12,190 bases of DNA from JAGPUQ01 sp050179115 (GTDB lineage Bacteria > Pseudomonadota > Gammaproteobacteria > Pseudomonadales > Porticoccaceae). The position numbers and the translations under genes are program-made. Of this stretch, positions 1-6,362 are shown piece after piece (position 1 is the first letter of the stretch; every line of letters starts with the position of its first letter). Location of the stretch: assembly GCA_050179115.1 (NCBI GenBank), contig JBFXFL010000057.1, positions 1-12,190 of the forward strand, written 5' to 3'. The notes beneath the pieces are model-generated. The model did not search any database. It was not told the origin of the DNA and worked only from the letters and a program-made list of their open reading frames with translations.

Positions 1-1
1 C

Positions 2-124
2 GGCAGCCTGGAAGCCGTGATCGCCCTGGAGGATCGCGGTCAGGTGATGTGCCTCGGCCCCTTTCTGGAGGAAGGCGCGGCGGCGTTTCTGGAAAAGCGC
101 GCGCCGCGCTACAGCGATGAATGA
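2..124 (+). CDS. Enoyl-CoA hydratase/crotonase family protein, C-terminal end only (partial)
   Basis: An open frame enters from the left edge and stops at TGA 122-124, giving 40 residues. The reading GSLEAVIALEDRGQVMCLG, then an acidic stretch, a FLEKR motif and a short basic end, is the usual C-terminal helix pattern of crotonase-fold proteins (enoyl-CoA hydratases and isomerases), where an 'A...E...Q..CL' helix is followed by 'EG..AFLEKR.P.'. Members typically hydrate enoyl-CoA esters in fatty-acid or aromatic degradation. The catalytic oxyanion-hole and glutamate region lies outside the window, so substrate and reaction cannot be assigned. The gene is co-directional with the transporter at 461 but separated from it by about 336 bp containing a dead gene, so no operon is implied. 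Confidence 0.72.
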   Translation, partial: GSLEAVIALEDRGQVMCLGPFLEEGAAAFLEKRAPRYSDE

Positions 125-167
125 CGCAGACCTTTCGTCAATGTTGGCCAGGGAAGTCAGGAAAATC

Positions 168-364
168 ATGCCGATTCCAGATTTTCAATCCTTGATGCTG
201 CGTCTGCATTCTCGTTGACGGCAGAAGAAACCGAGGAATTGTTGCCTGGCGGCAGGCAGCGTCGCTTTGACAACCGCGCAGCTTGGGCCGAGGTCTCTTT
301 GGAGCAGGCGGGTTTGTTGCGCTCCCCGAAGCGTGGCCAGCGTCAAATCACCGCGGAAGAATAG
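168..364 (+). pseudogene. mrr: Remnant of mrr (restriction endonuclease Mrr, N-terminal winged-helix domain), frameshifted and truncated
   Basis: ATG at 168, with an AGGA ribosome-binding site at 159-162, opens a frame reading MPIPDFQSLML, the stereotyped start of Mrr-type restriction proteins. It hits TGA after 16 codons. From about 197 the frame shifted by two bases continues the same domain: AFSLTAEETEELLPGGRQ, then FDNRAAWAEVSLEQAG and LLRSPKRGQRQIT, ending at TAG 362-364. In Mrr_N domains the pattern is 'LT.EE..ELLPSGRQ..F.NRV.WA...L..AGLLESP.RG...IT'. Roughly 20 residues expected between the two halves are missing, so a non-triplet internal deletion is the simplest explanation. The catalytic Mrr_cat nuclease domain is absent. 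The fragment should encode no nuclease. The family match is from memory, not a search. Confidence 0.72.
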
Positions 365-460
365 GGCGTTGCGAACGACATTTGCCGGTCCAGCGCGGCT
401 GTAGGCGCGATGGTTTCTGTTTTAATGGCGCACCGCTTGGGCGTTCACGGAAAGTAGGGA
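365..460. other. Intergenic leader of the MFS transporter gene
   Basis: These 96 bp lie between the mrr remnant and the transporter start. No gene or clear hairpin is visible. A TTTAAT at 421-426 resembles a -10 box, but no acceptable -35 stands 16-18 bp before it, so a promoter here is only possible. A purine-rich stretch (GGAAAGTAGGGA) directly precedes the ATG at 461 and would serve as a weak ribosome-binding site. Confidence 0.3.
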
Positions 461-1789
461 ATGTCGGTCGATCATCCTCGCAACAGCCAGTTCGCCCTGC
501 TGCGGCAGCGTCGCTTTCTGCCATTTTTTCTGACCCAGTTCGGCGGCGCCTGCAACGACAACCTGTTCAAGAACGCGCTCCTGGTGCTGCTGGTGGGGGG
601 CGCTGTCGCCAGCGAGCGGGTGGATACGCTGGTCAATCTGGCCGCGGGATTGTTCATCCTGCCGTTCTTTCTGTTCTCGCCGCTCGCCGGCCAGCTCGCC
701 GACAAGTACGACAAGGCGCGGATGATCCGCTGGATCAAGCTGGCGGAGATCGCGATCATGGTGCTGGCCGCGCTCGCGTTTCAGGTGCAGGCGTGGGGGC
801 CGCTGTTGGCGCTGCTGTTCGCCATGGGCACGCACTCGGCGTTCTTCGGGCCGCTCAAGTACGCGATCATTCCCCAGCAGCTCAAGGCCGAGGAATTGGT
901 GGCGGGCAACGCCCAGGTCGGCATGGGCACTTTTGTCGCCATCCTGTTGGGGACCATCGGCGGCACCCTGCTGGCCGGGCGTCCCGATCCCGCGGCGGGA
1001 ATCGGGGTCGCGATCATACTGGTTGCGCTGCTGGGCTGGTTCGCCAGTCGCGCGATTCCCGCCGCGCCGGCGGCGGCGCCCGGACTGCATCTCGACTGGA
1101 ATCCGCTCCGGCAACTGGTGGCGCTTTATCGGGGGATCGCGCCGCAGCGGACCGTTTTCTCGGCCATCCTCGGCATTTCCTGGTTCTGGGCGCTGGGCGC
1201 AAGTTACCTCACCCAGATGCCTCATTTCGCGATATCGGTACTCGGCGGCACGCCGCCGGTGATCGCCCTGCTGTTGTCGGCCTTCGTGGTGGGCATCGCG
1301 GCGGGCGCCCTGCTCTGCGCCCGGCTGAGCGGCCCGCGGATCGAGGTCGGCCTGGTCCCGCTGGGTGCTATCGGCCTGAGTCTCTTTGGTCTGGATCTGT
1401 CCCACGCCGCCGCGCTGGCCGCGGCCGGGCCGCAGCACCTGAGCCAGATGGCGCTGGCGGCGCATTTGCCGATGCTGCGCGTGTTGGCCGATATCCTGTT
1501 GCTCGGTTTGTGCGGGGGGCTCTATGTTGTGCCGCTCTACGCCTATGTGCAGGCACACACGGAGCCCGACCGCCGCGCCCAGGTAATCGCCTTCAATAAC
1601 GTCTTGAATGCGCTGTTCATGGTCATGGCCAGCGGTCTCGGCATACTGCTATTGGGCATGGCGGACCTGGGTATCCCCCGCTTTTTTCTGGTGTTGGCGC
1701 TGCTCAATGCCGGCATGGCGGTGCGGTTGTTTGCGCGCACACCGGAGTTTCTACAGGGCCTGGTGGCGCTGATGCCGCGGTGGCGGTAG
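461..1789 (+). CDS. MFS transporter, LplT-like (lysophospholipid transporter family)
   Basis: A 442-residue, very hydrophobic protein with about 12 predicted membrane helices, fitting an inner-membrane major facilitator. The N-terminus (LRQRRF, then FFLTQFGGACNDNLFKN at about 22-38) and the FGPLKYAIIP segment (129-138) followed by ELVAGNAQVGMGTFVAILLG match the MFS module of LplT and of the larger MFS-PlsC-acyl-ACP synthetase fusions. A motif-A-like loop, GQLADKYDKARM, lies at 77-88. LplT flips lysophospholipids inward so that Aas can re-acylate them. Here the protein ends after the transporter domain, and the next gene (mscL) converges 33 bp away, so no acyltransferase partner is adjacent. 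A different amphiphile substrate is possible. The ATG at 461 is chosen because the family N-terminus starts there. The longer frame starting at 283 is an out-of-frame shadow. Confidence 0.8.
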   Translation: MSVDHPRNSQFALLRQRRFLPFFLTQFGGACNDNLFKNALLVLLVGGAVASERVDTLVNLAAGLFILPFFLFSPLAGQLADKYDKARMIRWIKLAEIAIMVLAALAFQVQAWGPLLALLFAMGTHSAFFGPLKYAIIPQQLKAEELVAGNAQVGMGTFVAILLGTIGGTLLAGRPDPAAGIGVAIILVALLGWFASRAIPAAPAAAPGLHLDWNPLRQLVALYRGIAPQRTVFSAILGISWFWALGASYLTQMPHFAISVLGGTPPVIALLLSAFVVGIAAGALLCARLSGPRIEVGLVPLGAIGLSLFGLDLSHAAALAAAGPQHLSQMALAAHLPMLRVLADILLLGLCGGLYVVPLYAYVQAHTEPDRRAQVIAFNNVLNALFMVMASGLGILLLGMADLGIPRFFLVLALLNAGMAVRLFARTPEFLQGLVALMPRWR

Positions 1790-1822
1790 CCGGCGTCGCC
1801 GCGGAATGGACAGCGGGGCGAT

Positions 1823-2227
1823 TTAGCGCGGCTGTTTCAGCAGATCCCGTATTTCCGTGAGCAGTATTTCCTCGGCGGAGGGCGCGGGCGGAGCTGCGGG
1901 CGCCGCCTGTTCCTTGCGTTTGAGGGAGTTGACCCCCTTCACCAGCAGGAACACCGCTGCCGCGACGATGATGAAGTCCACCGCGGTCTGGATGAACTTG
2001 CCATAGCCGATGACGACCGCGGGAGCTTCCGCGGTGGCCGCCCGGAGGGTGAAGGCCAGGTCGGAAAAATCCACCCCGCCGAGCAGCAGCCCGATAGGCG
2101 GCATGACGACGTCAGCGACCGCGGACGACACGATCTTGCCGAAGGCGGCACCGATGATGATGCCGACCGCCATATCGACGACATTGCCTTTGACCGCAAA
2201 TTCCTTGAATTCCTGCAGGACGCTCAT
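1823..2227 (-). CDS. mscL: Large-conductance mechanosensitive channel MscL
   Basis: A 134-residue protein, close to the 136 of E. coli MscL. The N-terminal amphipathic helix (MSVLQEFKEFAVKGNVVDMA) leads into TM1 (about 15-45, with the AVGIIIGAAFGKIVSS pore-lining Gly/Ala pattern and VMPPIG). A periplasmic loop (about 46-74) and TM2 (about 75-97, VDFIIVAAAVFLLVKGVN) follow. After an Ala/Pro-rich linker comes the cytoplasmic helix EEILLTEIRDLLK (119-131). The homopentamer opens under membrane tension to release solutes during hypo-osmotic shock. An AGGGAG ribosome-binding site lies about 8 nt upstream of the ATG. It is the last gene of the hexR-DUF442-mscL run, 95 bp after the preceding gene. 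Its 3' end converges on the LplT-like gene with no clear terminator between them. Confidence 0.96.
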   Translation of the reverse strand: MSVLQEFKEFAVKGNVVDMAVGIIIGAAFGKIVSSAVADVVMPPIGLLLGGVDFSDLAFTLRAATAEAPAVVIGYGKFIQTAVDFIIVAAAVFLLVKGVNSLKRKEQAAPAAPPAPSAEEILLTEIRDLLKQPR

Positions 2228-2322
2228 TTTTTATTCTCCCTGGGTCGGACGGATGGCTGTCTGGTGGGCGCCAAAGTGTTCTTTGCGATGGCCGTTGGGG
2301 CGGTTGGGGCCGTCGGGATGGT
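2228..2322. other. Spacer between the DUF442 gene and mscL
   Basis: These 95 bp carry the mscL ribosome-binding site at the low-coordinate end. The + strand is G-rich, with two GGGG runs and one GGG run within about 2295-2317. No promoter or terminator is convincing, so mscL may be read from an upstream promoter. Confidence 0.3.
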
Positions 2323-2736
2323 TCAGCGCTCGATCCGGGGCCGCAATGGCTCCAGATCGTAACCCGCGCGGCGCGCGGTGGCCAACAGCGCGTCGGCAGA
2401 CTGTTGGCCCGCCTGCGACAACACCCAGAGCATGGTGCAGCGGGTGCCGGTGCGGCAGTGGGCGAGAAGCTTCCCGGGTGTCGTCTCGATCAGGCGGCCA
2501 AAAGTGGCGACGTCCCCATCCGTGATGTTGGTGCCGATCACCGGCTGGTGAATATAGGCGAGTCCGGCGGCTTTGGCGGCGGCCTCGATTTCGGCAGCCG
2601 GGGGCTGGCCGGGCTCTTCGCCGTCGGGGCGGTTGTTGATGATCGCGGCGAAGCCCTCCGCGGCGGCCTGTTTCACATCGGCGACGGTGATCTGACCCGC
2701 GACGTGCAGTCGGGGTGTGAGTTCTTTGCTGATCAT
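2323..2736 (-). CDS. DUF442/TIGR01244-family rhodanese/phosphatase-like protein
   Basis: A 137-residue single-domain protein of the 'beta-lactamase hydrolase-like phosphatase' family (DUF442/TIGR01244). Diagnostic pieces are LHVAGQIT near residue 10, INNRPDGEEPGQP (33-45), AEIEAAAKAAGLAYIHQPV, and the active-site loop HCRTGTRC with catalytic Cys94 and Arg99. The fold is that of dual-specificity phosphatases, but the six-residue Cys loop is rhodanese-like. In Blh-type fusions this domain is linked to persulfide dioxygenase and sulfur transfer; no such domain is fused or adjacent here, so the substrate is unknown. I chose the ATG at 2736 over one 23 codons upstream because GAGGAG stands 6 nt before it and the family begins with 'ISKELTPRLHVAGQ'. 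The upstream extension is low-complexity Gly/Arg sequence. The gene lies between hexR and mscL in the same direction. Confidence 0.88.
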   Translation of the reverse strand: MISKELTPRLHVAGQITVADVKQAAAEGFAAIINNRPDGEEPGQPPAAEIEAAAKAAGLAYIHQPVIGTNITDGDVATFGRLIETTPGKLLAHCRTGTRCTMLWVLSQAGQQSADALLATARRAGYDLEPLRPRIER

Positions 2737-2774
2737 GGGGTTCTCCTCGGGGCGGCCGTTACCGGTGGCGGCTC

Positions 2775-2803
2775 GTCCGGAGCCTAAGTCAGGAGCGCCG
2801 GAC
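2775..2803 (-). promoter_or_regulatory. Stem-loop between hexR and the DUF442 gene
   Basis: GTCCGG (2775-2780) is the exact reverse complement of CCGGAC (2798-2803). An inner CCT/AGG pair closes an AAGTC loop. No U-run follows in the direction of transcription, so it is not a standard intrinsic terminator. It could be an mRNA processing or partial-termination structure, or chance in GC-rich DNA. Confidence 0.3.
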
Positions 2804-2819
2804 AAGACAAGGGCATCGT

Positions 2820-3668
2820 TCAGCTGGTGCGCAGACTGCGCAGTCCTTCCTGCAGGCGCAGCAGGTGATCTTCAAGCTCGGGGCCCTTGCGCTGGGCGAC
2901 CCCGATTGCCAGCACGTCGATGACCACCAGATGGGCGATCCGGGACGACAGCGGCGTATAGAGCTGGAAGTCCTCGGTGACGTCGATGGTGATGGGAATG
3001 CCGGCCGCCGCGGTCACCGGCGTTTTACTGGGGGCGAGACCGATCACGATGGCGCCGTGTTTCTTCACCTGTTTGATCGAATCCAGCAGTGCCCGGGTGC
3101 GTCCGGACTGGGACAGGGCGACCACCACGTCGCCCGGCTCCAGCGAGGTGGCCGACATGTTCTGTAGATGGGGATCGGCATAGGCCGCGGTGGCCAGGCG
3201 CAGGCGGAAAAACCGGTGCTGGGCGTCGAAGGCCACCGGCGCCGAGGCGCCGAAGCCGTAGAACTCCACCCGCCGCGCCGTGCACAGCGCGCGGATGGCC
3301 CGATCCAGCATTTGCGGGTCCAGGCTGTCGCGGACCTTGAGCAGGTTGTCCACCGTGGTATCGAACACCTTGTCGGTGTACTCGCGCACCGAGTCGGTGT
3401 CGGTGACGGCAATCTGGCCGAAGCCGGGGCTGGCCGCCAGTTGCTGCGCCAGGGCGAGCTTGAAATCCTGAAAGCCGGCGCAGCCGACGGCGCGGCAAAA
3501 ACGCACCACTGTGGGCTCGCTGACTCCAGCGCCACGCGCCAGATCCACGATGCGCATGCGCACCACCTGACCCGGATCGCCGAGCACATAGTCCGCGACT
3601 TTGCGTTCCGACTTGCGCAGCCTGGCGTGGGCGTCGTTGATGGTTCGGGTCAATTCGGCAGGCTTCAC
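2820..3668 (-). CDS. hexR: HexR family transcriptional regulator (RpiR/SIS type)
   Basis: A 282-residue regulator with an N-terminal RpiR helix-turn-helix (about 1-77; RKSERKVADYVL, then IVDLARGAGVSEPTVVRFCR at 40-59 and the GFQDFK segment) and a C-terminal SIS sugar-phosphate-binding domain (about 125-255; VEFYGFGAS, VVVALSQSGRT, VVIDVLAIGVAQRKGP). The order and these signatures match HexR of E. coli and Pseudomonas. HexR senses 2-keto-3-deoxy-6-phosphogluconate and controls Entner-Doudoroff and central carbon genes. The start is GTG at 3668 with GGAG 6 nt before it, and the protein then begins in register with known HexR. In many gammaproteobacteria hexR sits beside zwf/pgl/edd/eda; here its neighbours are a DUF442 gene and mscL downstream and uvrD divergently upstream. 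A candidate operator overlaps its -10 box (separate entry). Confidence 0.92.
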   Translation of the reverse strand: MKPAELTRTINDAHARLRKSERKVADYVLGDPGQVVRMRIVDLARGAGVSEPTVVRFCRAVGCAGFQDFKLALAQQLAASPGFGQIAVTDTDSVREYTDKVFDTTVDNLLKVRDSLDPQMLDRAIRALCTARRVEFYGFGASAPVAFDAQHRFFRLRLATAAYADPHLQNMSATSLEPGDVVVALSQSGRTRALLDSIKQVKKHGAIVIGLAPSKTPVTAAAGIPITIDVTEDFQLYTPLSSRIAHLVVIDVLAIGVAQRKGPELEDHLLRLQEGLRSLRTS

Positions 3669-3694
3669 CGGCCACTCCGTCCTGGACTGGCGCG

Positions 3695-3711
3695 ATTGTA
3701 GTTTATTCCCG
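3695..3711 (-). promoter_or_regulatory. hexR -10 region with a candidate HexR half-operator
   Basis: On the - strand TACAAT (3695-3700) matches the -10 consensus at 5 of 6 positions and lies 26 nt upstream of the hexR GTG. No good -35 is seen. On the + strand TGTAGTTTATTCCCG (3697-3711) fits the left half of the published HexR box (TGTARTNWWATTACA) exactly, but the right half poorly, 11 of 15 overall. The overlap would suit autorepression. This is a by-eye match to a remembered consensus. Confidence 0.4.
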
Positions 3712-3731
3712 GCCGGTGCCTGGCTGCGCCA

Positions 3732-3874
3732 GCAGCTTGTTGAAAAACTGCTGCGGCAGCCATCTGCTTCGTTGCGCGGTGCTCGCTCCCTCGCCTATCT
3801 ATTTGATATGTCTCGGTCGCTGTGCGCCGTGCGCCTCGCAGCTGGCCGCCTCGCGACGTTTTTCAACAAGCTGC
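3732..3874. repeat. MITE-like palindromic repeat with 17-bp terminal inverted repeats
   Basis: The left end GCAGCTTGTTGAAAAAC (3732-3748) and right end GTTTTTCAACAAGCTGC (3858-3874) are perfect reverse complements over 17 bp. Just inside, 3755-3767 and 3838-3850 pair at 11 of 13 positions (GGCRGCCAKCTGC). The centre is an AT-richer CTATCTATTTGATATG near 3797-3810. The whole 143 bp could fold into one long hairpin. It encodes nothing plausible and sits in the divergent hexR/uvrD spacer, the usual kind of location for small non-autonomous elements or dispersed palindromic repeats. No target-site duplication is clear at the edges, and no second copy is in the window, so mobility is inferred. Confidence 0.7.
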
Positions 3875-4060
3875 CAGCGCGATCCTGCGGGTGGCCGGAA
3901 TCCGGGTGCTGCCGATCCATCGGACAACGTCGCCGTGGCAGGTAAAGAGTCCGGTATTCAAGCGCATGGAGCACCGGAACTACGACCGGTTGCGTGCGTG
4001 GTCCCCGCTGCGTGCCGGCGCCGGTCGCCTTGTTCTTTGCGCCTGGGGCGCCGGCAAAAC
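3875..4060. other. Non-coding stretch upstream of uvrD
   Basis: With the hexR promoter and the palindrome, this completes the 427-bp divergent spacer. It contains a perfect 10-bp inverted repeat, TGCCGGCGCC (4013-4022) and GGCGCCGGCA (4047-4056), separated by 24 nt. No CTG-N10-CAG LexA-like box is visible, unlike the SOS-controlled uvrD of E. coli. The short open frames crossing it have no recognisable protein features. Confidence 0.35.
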
Positions 4061-4096
4061 CATTAATCGGGGGTGGCCTTTGTTAGAATCCCGCCA
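4061..4096 (+). promoter_or_regulatory. Probable uvrD promoter abutting the start codon
   Basis: TAGAAT at 4084-4089 matches the -10 consensus at 5 of 6 positions. Six bases later comes the uvrD ATG (4096). Initiation at the normal distance would fall on or next to the A of ATG. The intervening CCCGCC contains no Shine-Dalgarno sequence, so a leaderless or nearly leaderless mRNA is predicted. The -35 is poor (CATTAA at 4061-4066, at 17 bp spacing). Confidence 0.45.
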
Positions 4097-6282
4097 TGAA
4101 CCTGTCCCCCATTCTCGATCCCCTCAACGACGCCCAGCGCGCGGCGGTCGCCCACGACACCGGCCACCTGATCGTGCTGGCCGGTGCCGGCAGCGGCAAG
4201 ACCCGGGTGCTGGTGCACCGCATCGCCTGGCTGGTGCGCGGTGCCGGCGTTTCGCCCCACGGCATACTGGCCGTCACCTTCACCAACAAGGCGGCGCGGG
4301 AGATGCGTGAGCGCCTGGCCGATCTCCTGGGCATGGCGGCACAAGGCATGTGGGTCGGCACTTTCCACGGCCTGGCCCACCGCCTGCTGAAAACCCACTG
4401 GCGCGATGCGGGGCTCACGGAGAATTTCCAGATCCTCGACGCCGACGATCAGTTGCGGCTGATCAAGCGGGTCTACGCCGCGCGCGGGCTGGATCCGGAA
4501 CGCTGGCCGCCGCGCCAGGCGCAGTGGTACATCAACGCCCAGAAAGACGAGGGCCTGCGGCCCCAGCACATCCAGGAGACCAGCGATCCCTTCGTCGCGG
4601 CCATGCTGGGGGTCTACCGCGACTACGAGGCCGCCTGCGCCCGCGGCGGCGTGGTGGACTTCGGCGAGCTCCTGCTGCGCGCCCACGAGCTCTGGCTGCG
4701 CCACCCCGAACTGCTCGCCCATTACCAGCAGCGCTTCGGCCATCTGCTGGTGGACGAATTTCAGGACACCAACGCCATTCAGTACGCCTGGCTGCGCCTG
4801 TTGGCGGGGGAATCGGGCCGGGTGACGGTGGTCGGCGACGACGACCAGTCCATCTACGGCTGGCGCGGCGCACGGATCGAGAACCTCCGCGATTTCAGCC
4901 GCCACTTTGCCGGTGCGAGCACGGTGCGACTGGAGCAGAACTACCGTTCCACCGCCACCATTCTCGCTGCCGCCAACGCGGTCATTTCCCACAACGCCGG
5001 TCGCATGGGGAAAGAGCTCTGGACCAGCGGTGAGCGCGGCGAGCCCATTTCCGTCTACGCGGCCTACAACGAGCAGGACGAAGCGCGCTTCATCGCCGAA
5101 CGCATCCAGGCCTGGCTCGCTGCCGGTGGCAGTTGCGACGAAGTCGCCATGCTCTACCGCTCCAACGCCCAGTCGCGGGTGCTGGAAGAGGCGCTGTTGC
5201 GCGCCGCCATTCCCTACCGGATTCACGGCGGCCACCGCTTCTACGAGCGGCTGGAGATCCGCAACGCCCTCGCCTACCTGCGCCTGCTGGTCAATCCCGA
5301 CGACGACGCGGCGGTGGAGCGGGTGCTCAATACGCCGACCCGCGGCATCGGCGAGCGCACCGTCGCGCAACTGCGCGAGGTCGCCCGCGCGGGCGGCATT
5401 TCCCTCTGGCAGGTGCTGCGCAATGGTGTCGGCGACCTGCCGGCACGCGCCGCCGGCGCGGTGCGCGGTTTCACCGCGCTGATCGAAGAATTGCGCGCCG
5501 ACGTTGATCGCTTTGACTTGCCGGAGCTGACCGACCGGATGCTGACGCGCACCGGATTGCTGGAATTCCACCGCCGCGAAACCGGTGAACGCGGTGCCGC
5601 CCGCGGCGAAAACCTGGACGAACTGGTCAGCGCCTGCCGTGCCTTTGTGCCGGAAGCGCCGGACCAACCCCTGCTGCCGCAGTTTCTCGATGCCGCCGCG
5701 CTCGATGCGGGCGACGCCCAGGCCGAGGGCGATACCGCCGCCGTGCAGTTGATGACGCTCCATTCCGCCAAGGGGCTAGAATTTCCGCTGGTGTTCATGG
5801 CGGGTGTGGAGGAAAACCTGTTTCCCCACAAAATGTCCCTCGACGAACCCGGGCGCCTCGAAGAGGAGCGGCGGCTGTGTTATGTGGGCATCACCCGCGC
5901 CATGACCAAGCTGTATCTGACCTGGGCCGAGACGCGCAACCTTCACGGCCGCGAACAGTTCAACACGCCCTCGCGGTTTCTGCGTGACATTCCGGCGGAG
6001 CTGCTCGAAGAAGTGCGCCTGCGCGCCACCATCACCCGGCCGGTCAGTTTCGCGGCGCGGCCCGTGAGCTACGCCACCCGACCCTCCAGCGGCACCGCGA
6101 AGCTCGCCGACAACGGCACCGGCTTCGTGCTGGGGCAGCGGGTCGCGCACAAAAAATTCGGCGAAGGTGTGGTGCTGGGTTTCGAAGGTCTGGGTCCGCA
6201 GGCCCGGGTCCAGGTCAATTTCCGCAGCGGCGGCGCCAAATGGCTGGTGATGCAGTTTGCCGGACTGAGCGCGCTTTCGTAG
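4096..6282 (+). CDS. uvrD: DNA helicase II UvrD
   Basis: A 728-residue SF1A 3'-5' helicase (E. coli UvrD is 720) that unwinds DNA in nucleotide-excision and mismatch repair and strips RecA filaments. Motifs in order: Q motif LNDAQRAAV (10-18); Walker A AGAGSGKT (29-36); Ia TFTNKAAREM (61-70); Ib VGTFHGL (87-93); Walker B/II VDEFQDTN (219-226); III VVGDDDQSIYGWRGA (245-259); IV LEQNYRST (279-286); near the C-terminal half V, LMTLHSAKGLEF, and VI, EERRLCYVGITRAM. WPPRQAQWYINAQKDEGLRP and the C-terminal Tudor-like end (LGQRVAHKKFGEGVVLGFEG to KWLVMQFAGL) separate it from Rep and PcrA relatives. The ATG at 4096 aligns with the known N-terminus. The gene is monocistronic, divergent from hexR and convergent with the kinase gene. 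The 566-aa reverse-strand frame across it is a shadow. Confidence 0.97.
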   Translation: MNLSPILDPLNDAQRAAVAHDTGHLIVLAGAGSGKTRVLVHRIAWLVRGAGVSPHGILAVTFTNKAAREMRERLADLLGMAAQGMWVGTFHGLAHRLLKTHWRDAGLTENFQILDADDQLRLIKRVYAARGLDPERWPPRQAQWYINAQKDEGLRPQHIQETSDPFVAAMLGVYRDYEAACARGGVVDFGELLLRAHELWLRHPELLAHYQQRFGHLLVDEFQDTNAIQYAWLRLLAGESGRVTVVGDDDQSIYGWRGARIENLRDFSRHFAGASTVRLEQNYRSTATILAAANAVISHNAGRMGKELWTSGERGEPISVYAAYNEQDEARFIAERIQAWLAAGGSCDEVAMLYRSNAQSRVLEEALLRAAIPYRIHGGHRFYERLEIRNALAYLRLLVNPDDDAAVERVLNTPTRGIGERTVAQLREVARAGGISLWQVLRNGVGDLPARAAGAVRGFTALIEELRADVDRFDLPELTDRMLTRTGLLEFHRRETGERGAARGENLDELVSACRAFVPEAPDQPLLPQFLDAAALDAGDAQAEGDTAAVQLMTLHSAKGLEFPLVFMAGVEENLFPHKMSLDEPGRLEEERRLCYVGITRAMTKLYLTWAETRNLHGREQFNTPSRFLRDIPAELLEEVRLRATITRPVSFAARPVSYATRPSSGTAKLADNGTGFVLGQRVAHKKFGEGVVLGFEGLGPQARVQVNFRSGGAKWLVMQFAGLSALS

Positions 6283-6362
6283 CCGTCCTCGCTACCGCCG
6301 TTACCGCCGCCTAGGCGGTCGCGCGATTGACGGCATGGTTCCACGAGGTTTTCAACTACCGG
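6283..6362. terminator. Convergent spacer between uvrD and the kinase gene, with a weak stem-loop
   Basis: In this 80-bp spacer ACCGCC (6303-6308) and GGCGGT (6314-6319) form a 6-bp GC stem with a 5-nt loop. No T-tract follows on either strand, so it could end transcription from both sides only weakly. It is the only candidate terminator seen here. Confidence 0.3.

Noticed and set aside
255..517. 14-nt exact direct repeat GGCAGCGTCGCTTT at 255-268 and 504-517
   Set aside because: Both copies encode RQRRF in real or former reading frames; one such match is expected by chance in a GC-rich 12-kb window.
283..1599. 438-residue + strand frame overlapping the transporter
   Set aside because: Arg/Gly/Ala-rich without domain pattern; the frame at 461-1789 encodes a clear membrane transporter over the same bases.
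2290..2322. G-quadruplex candidate upstream of mscL
   Set aside because: Only three runs of three or more G are close together; the fourth is just GG.
4063..5763. 566-residue open frame antisense to uvrD
   Set aside because: It lies opposite a certain helicase gene, has no family motif, and its composition is what high-GC third-position bias produces on the reverse strand.
6345..6360. GTTTTCAAC resembling the end of the palindromic element
   Set aside because: Only about nine bases match and no partner arm is nearby.
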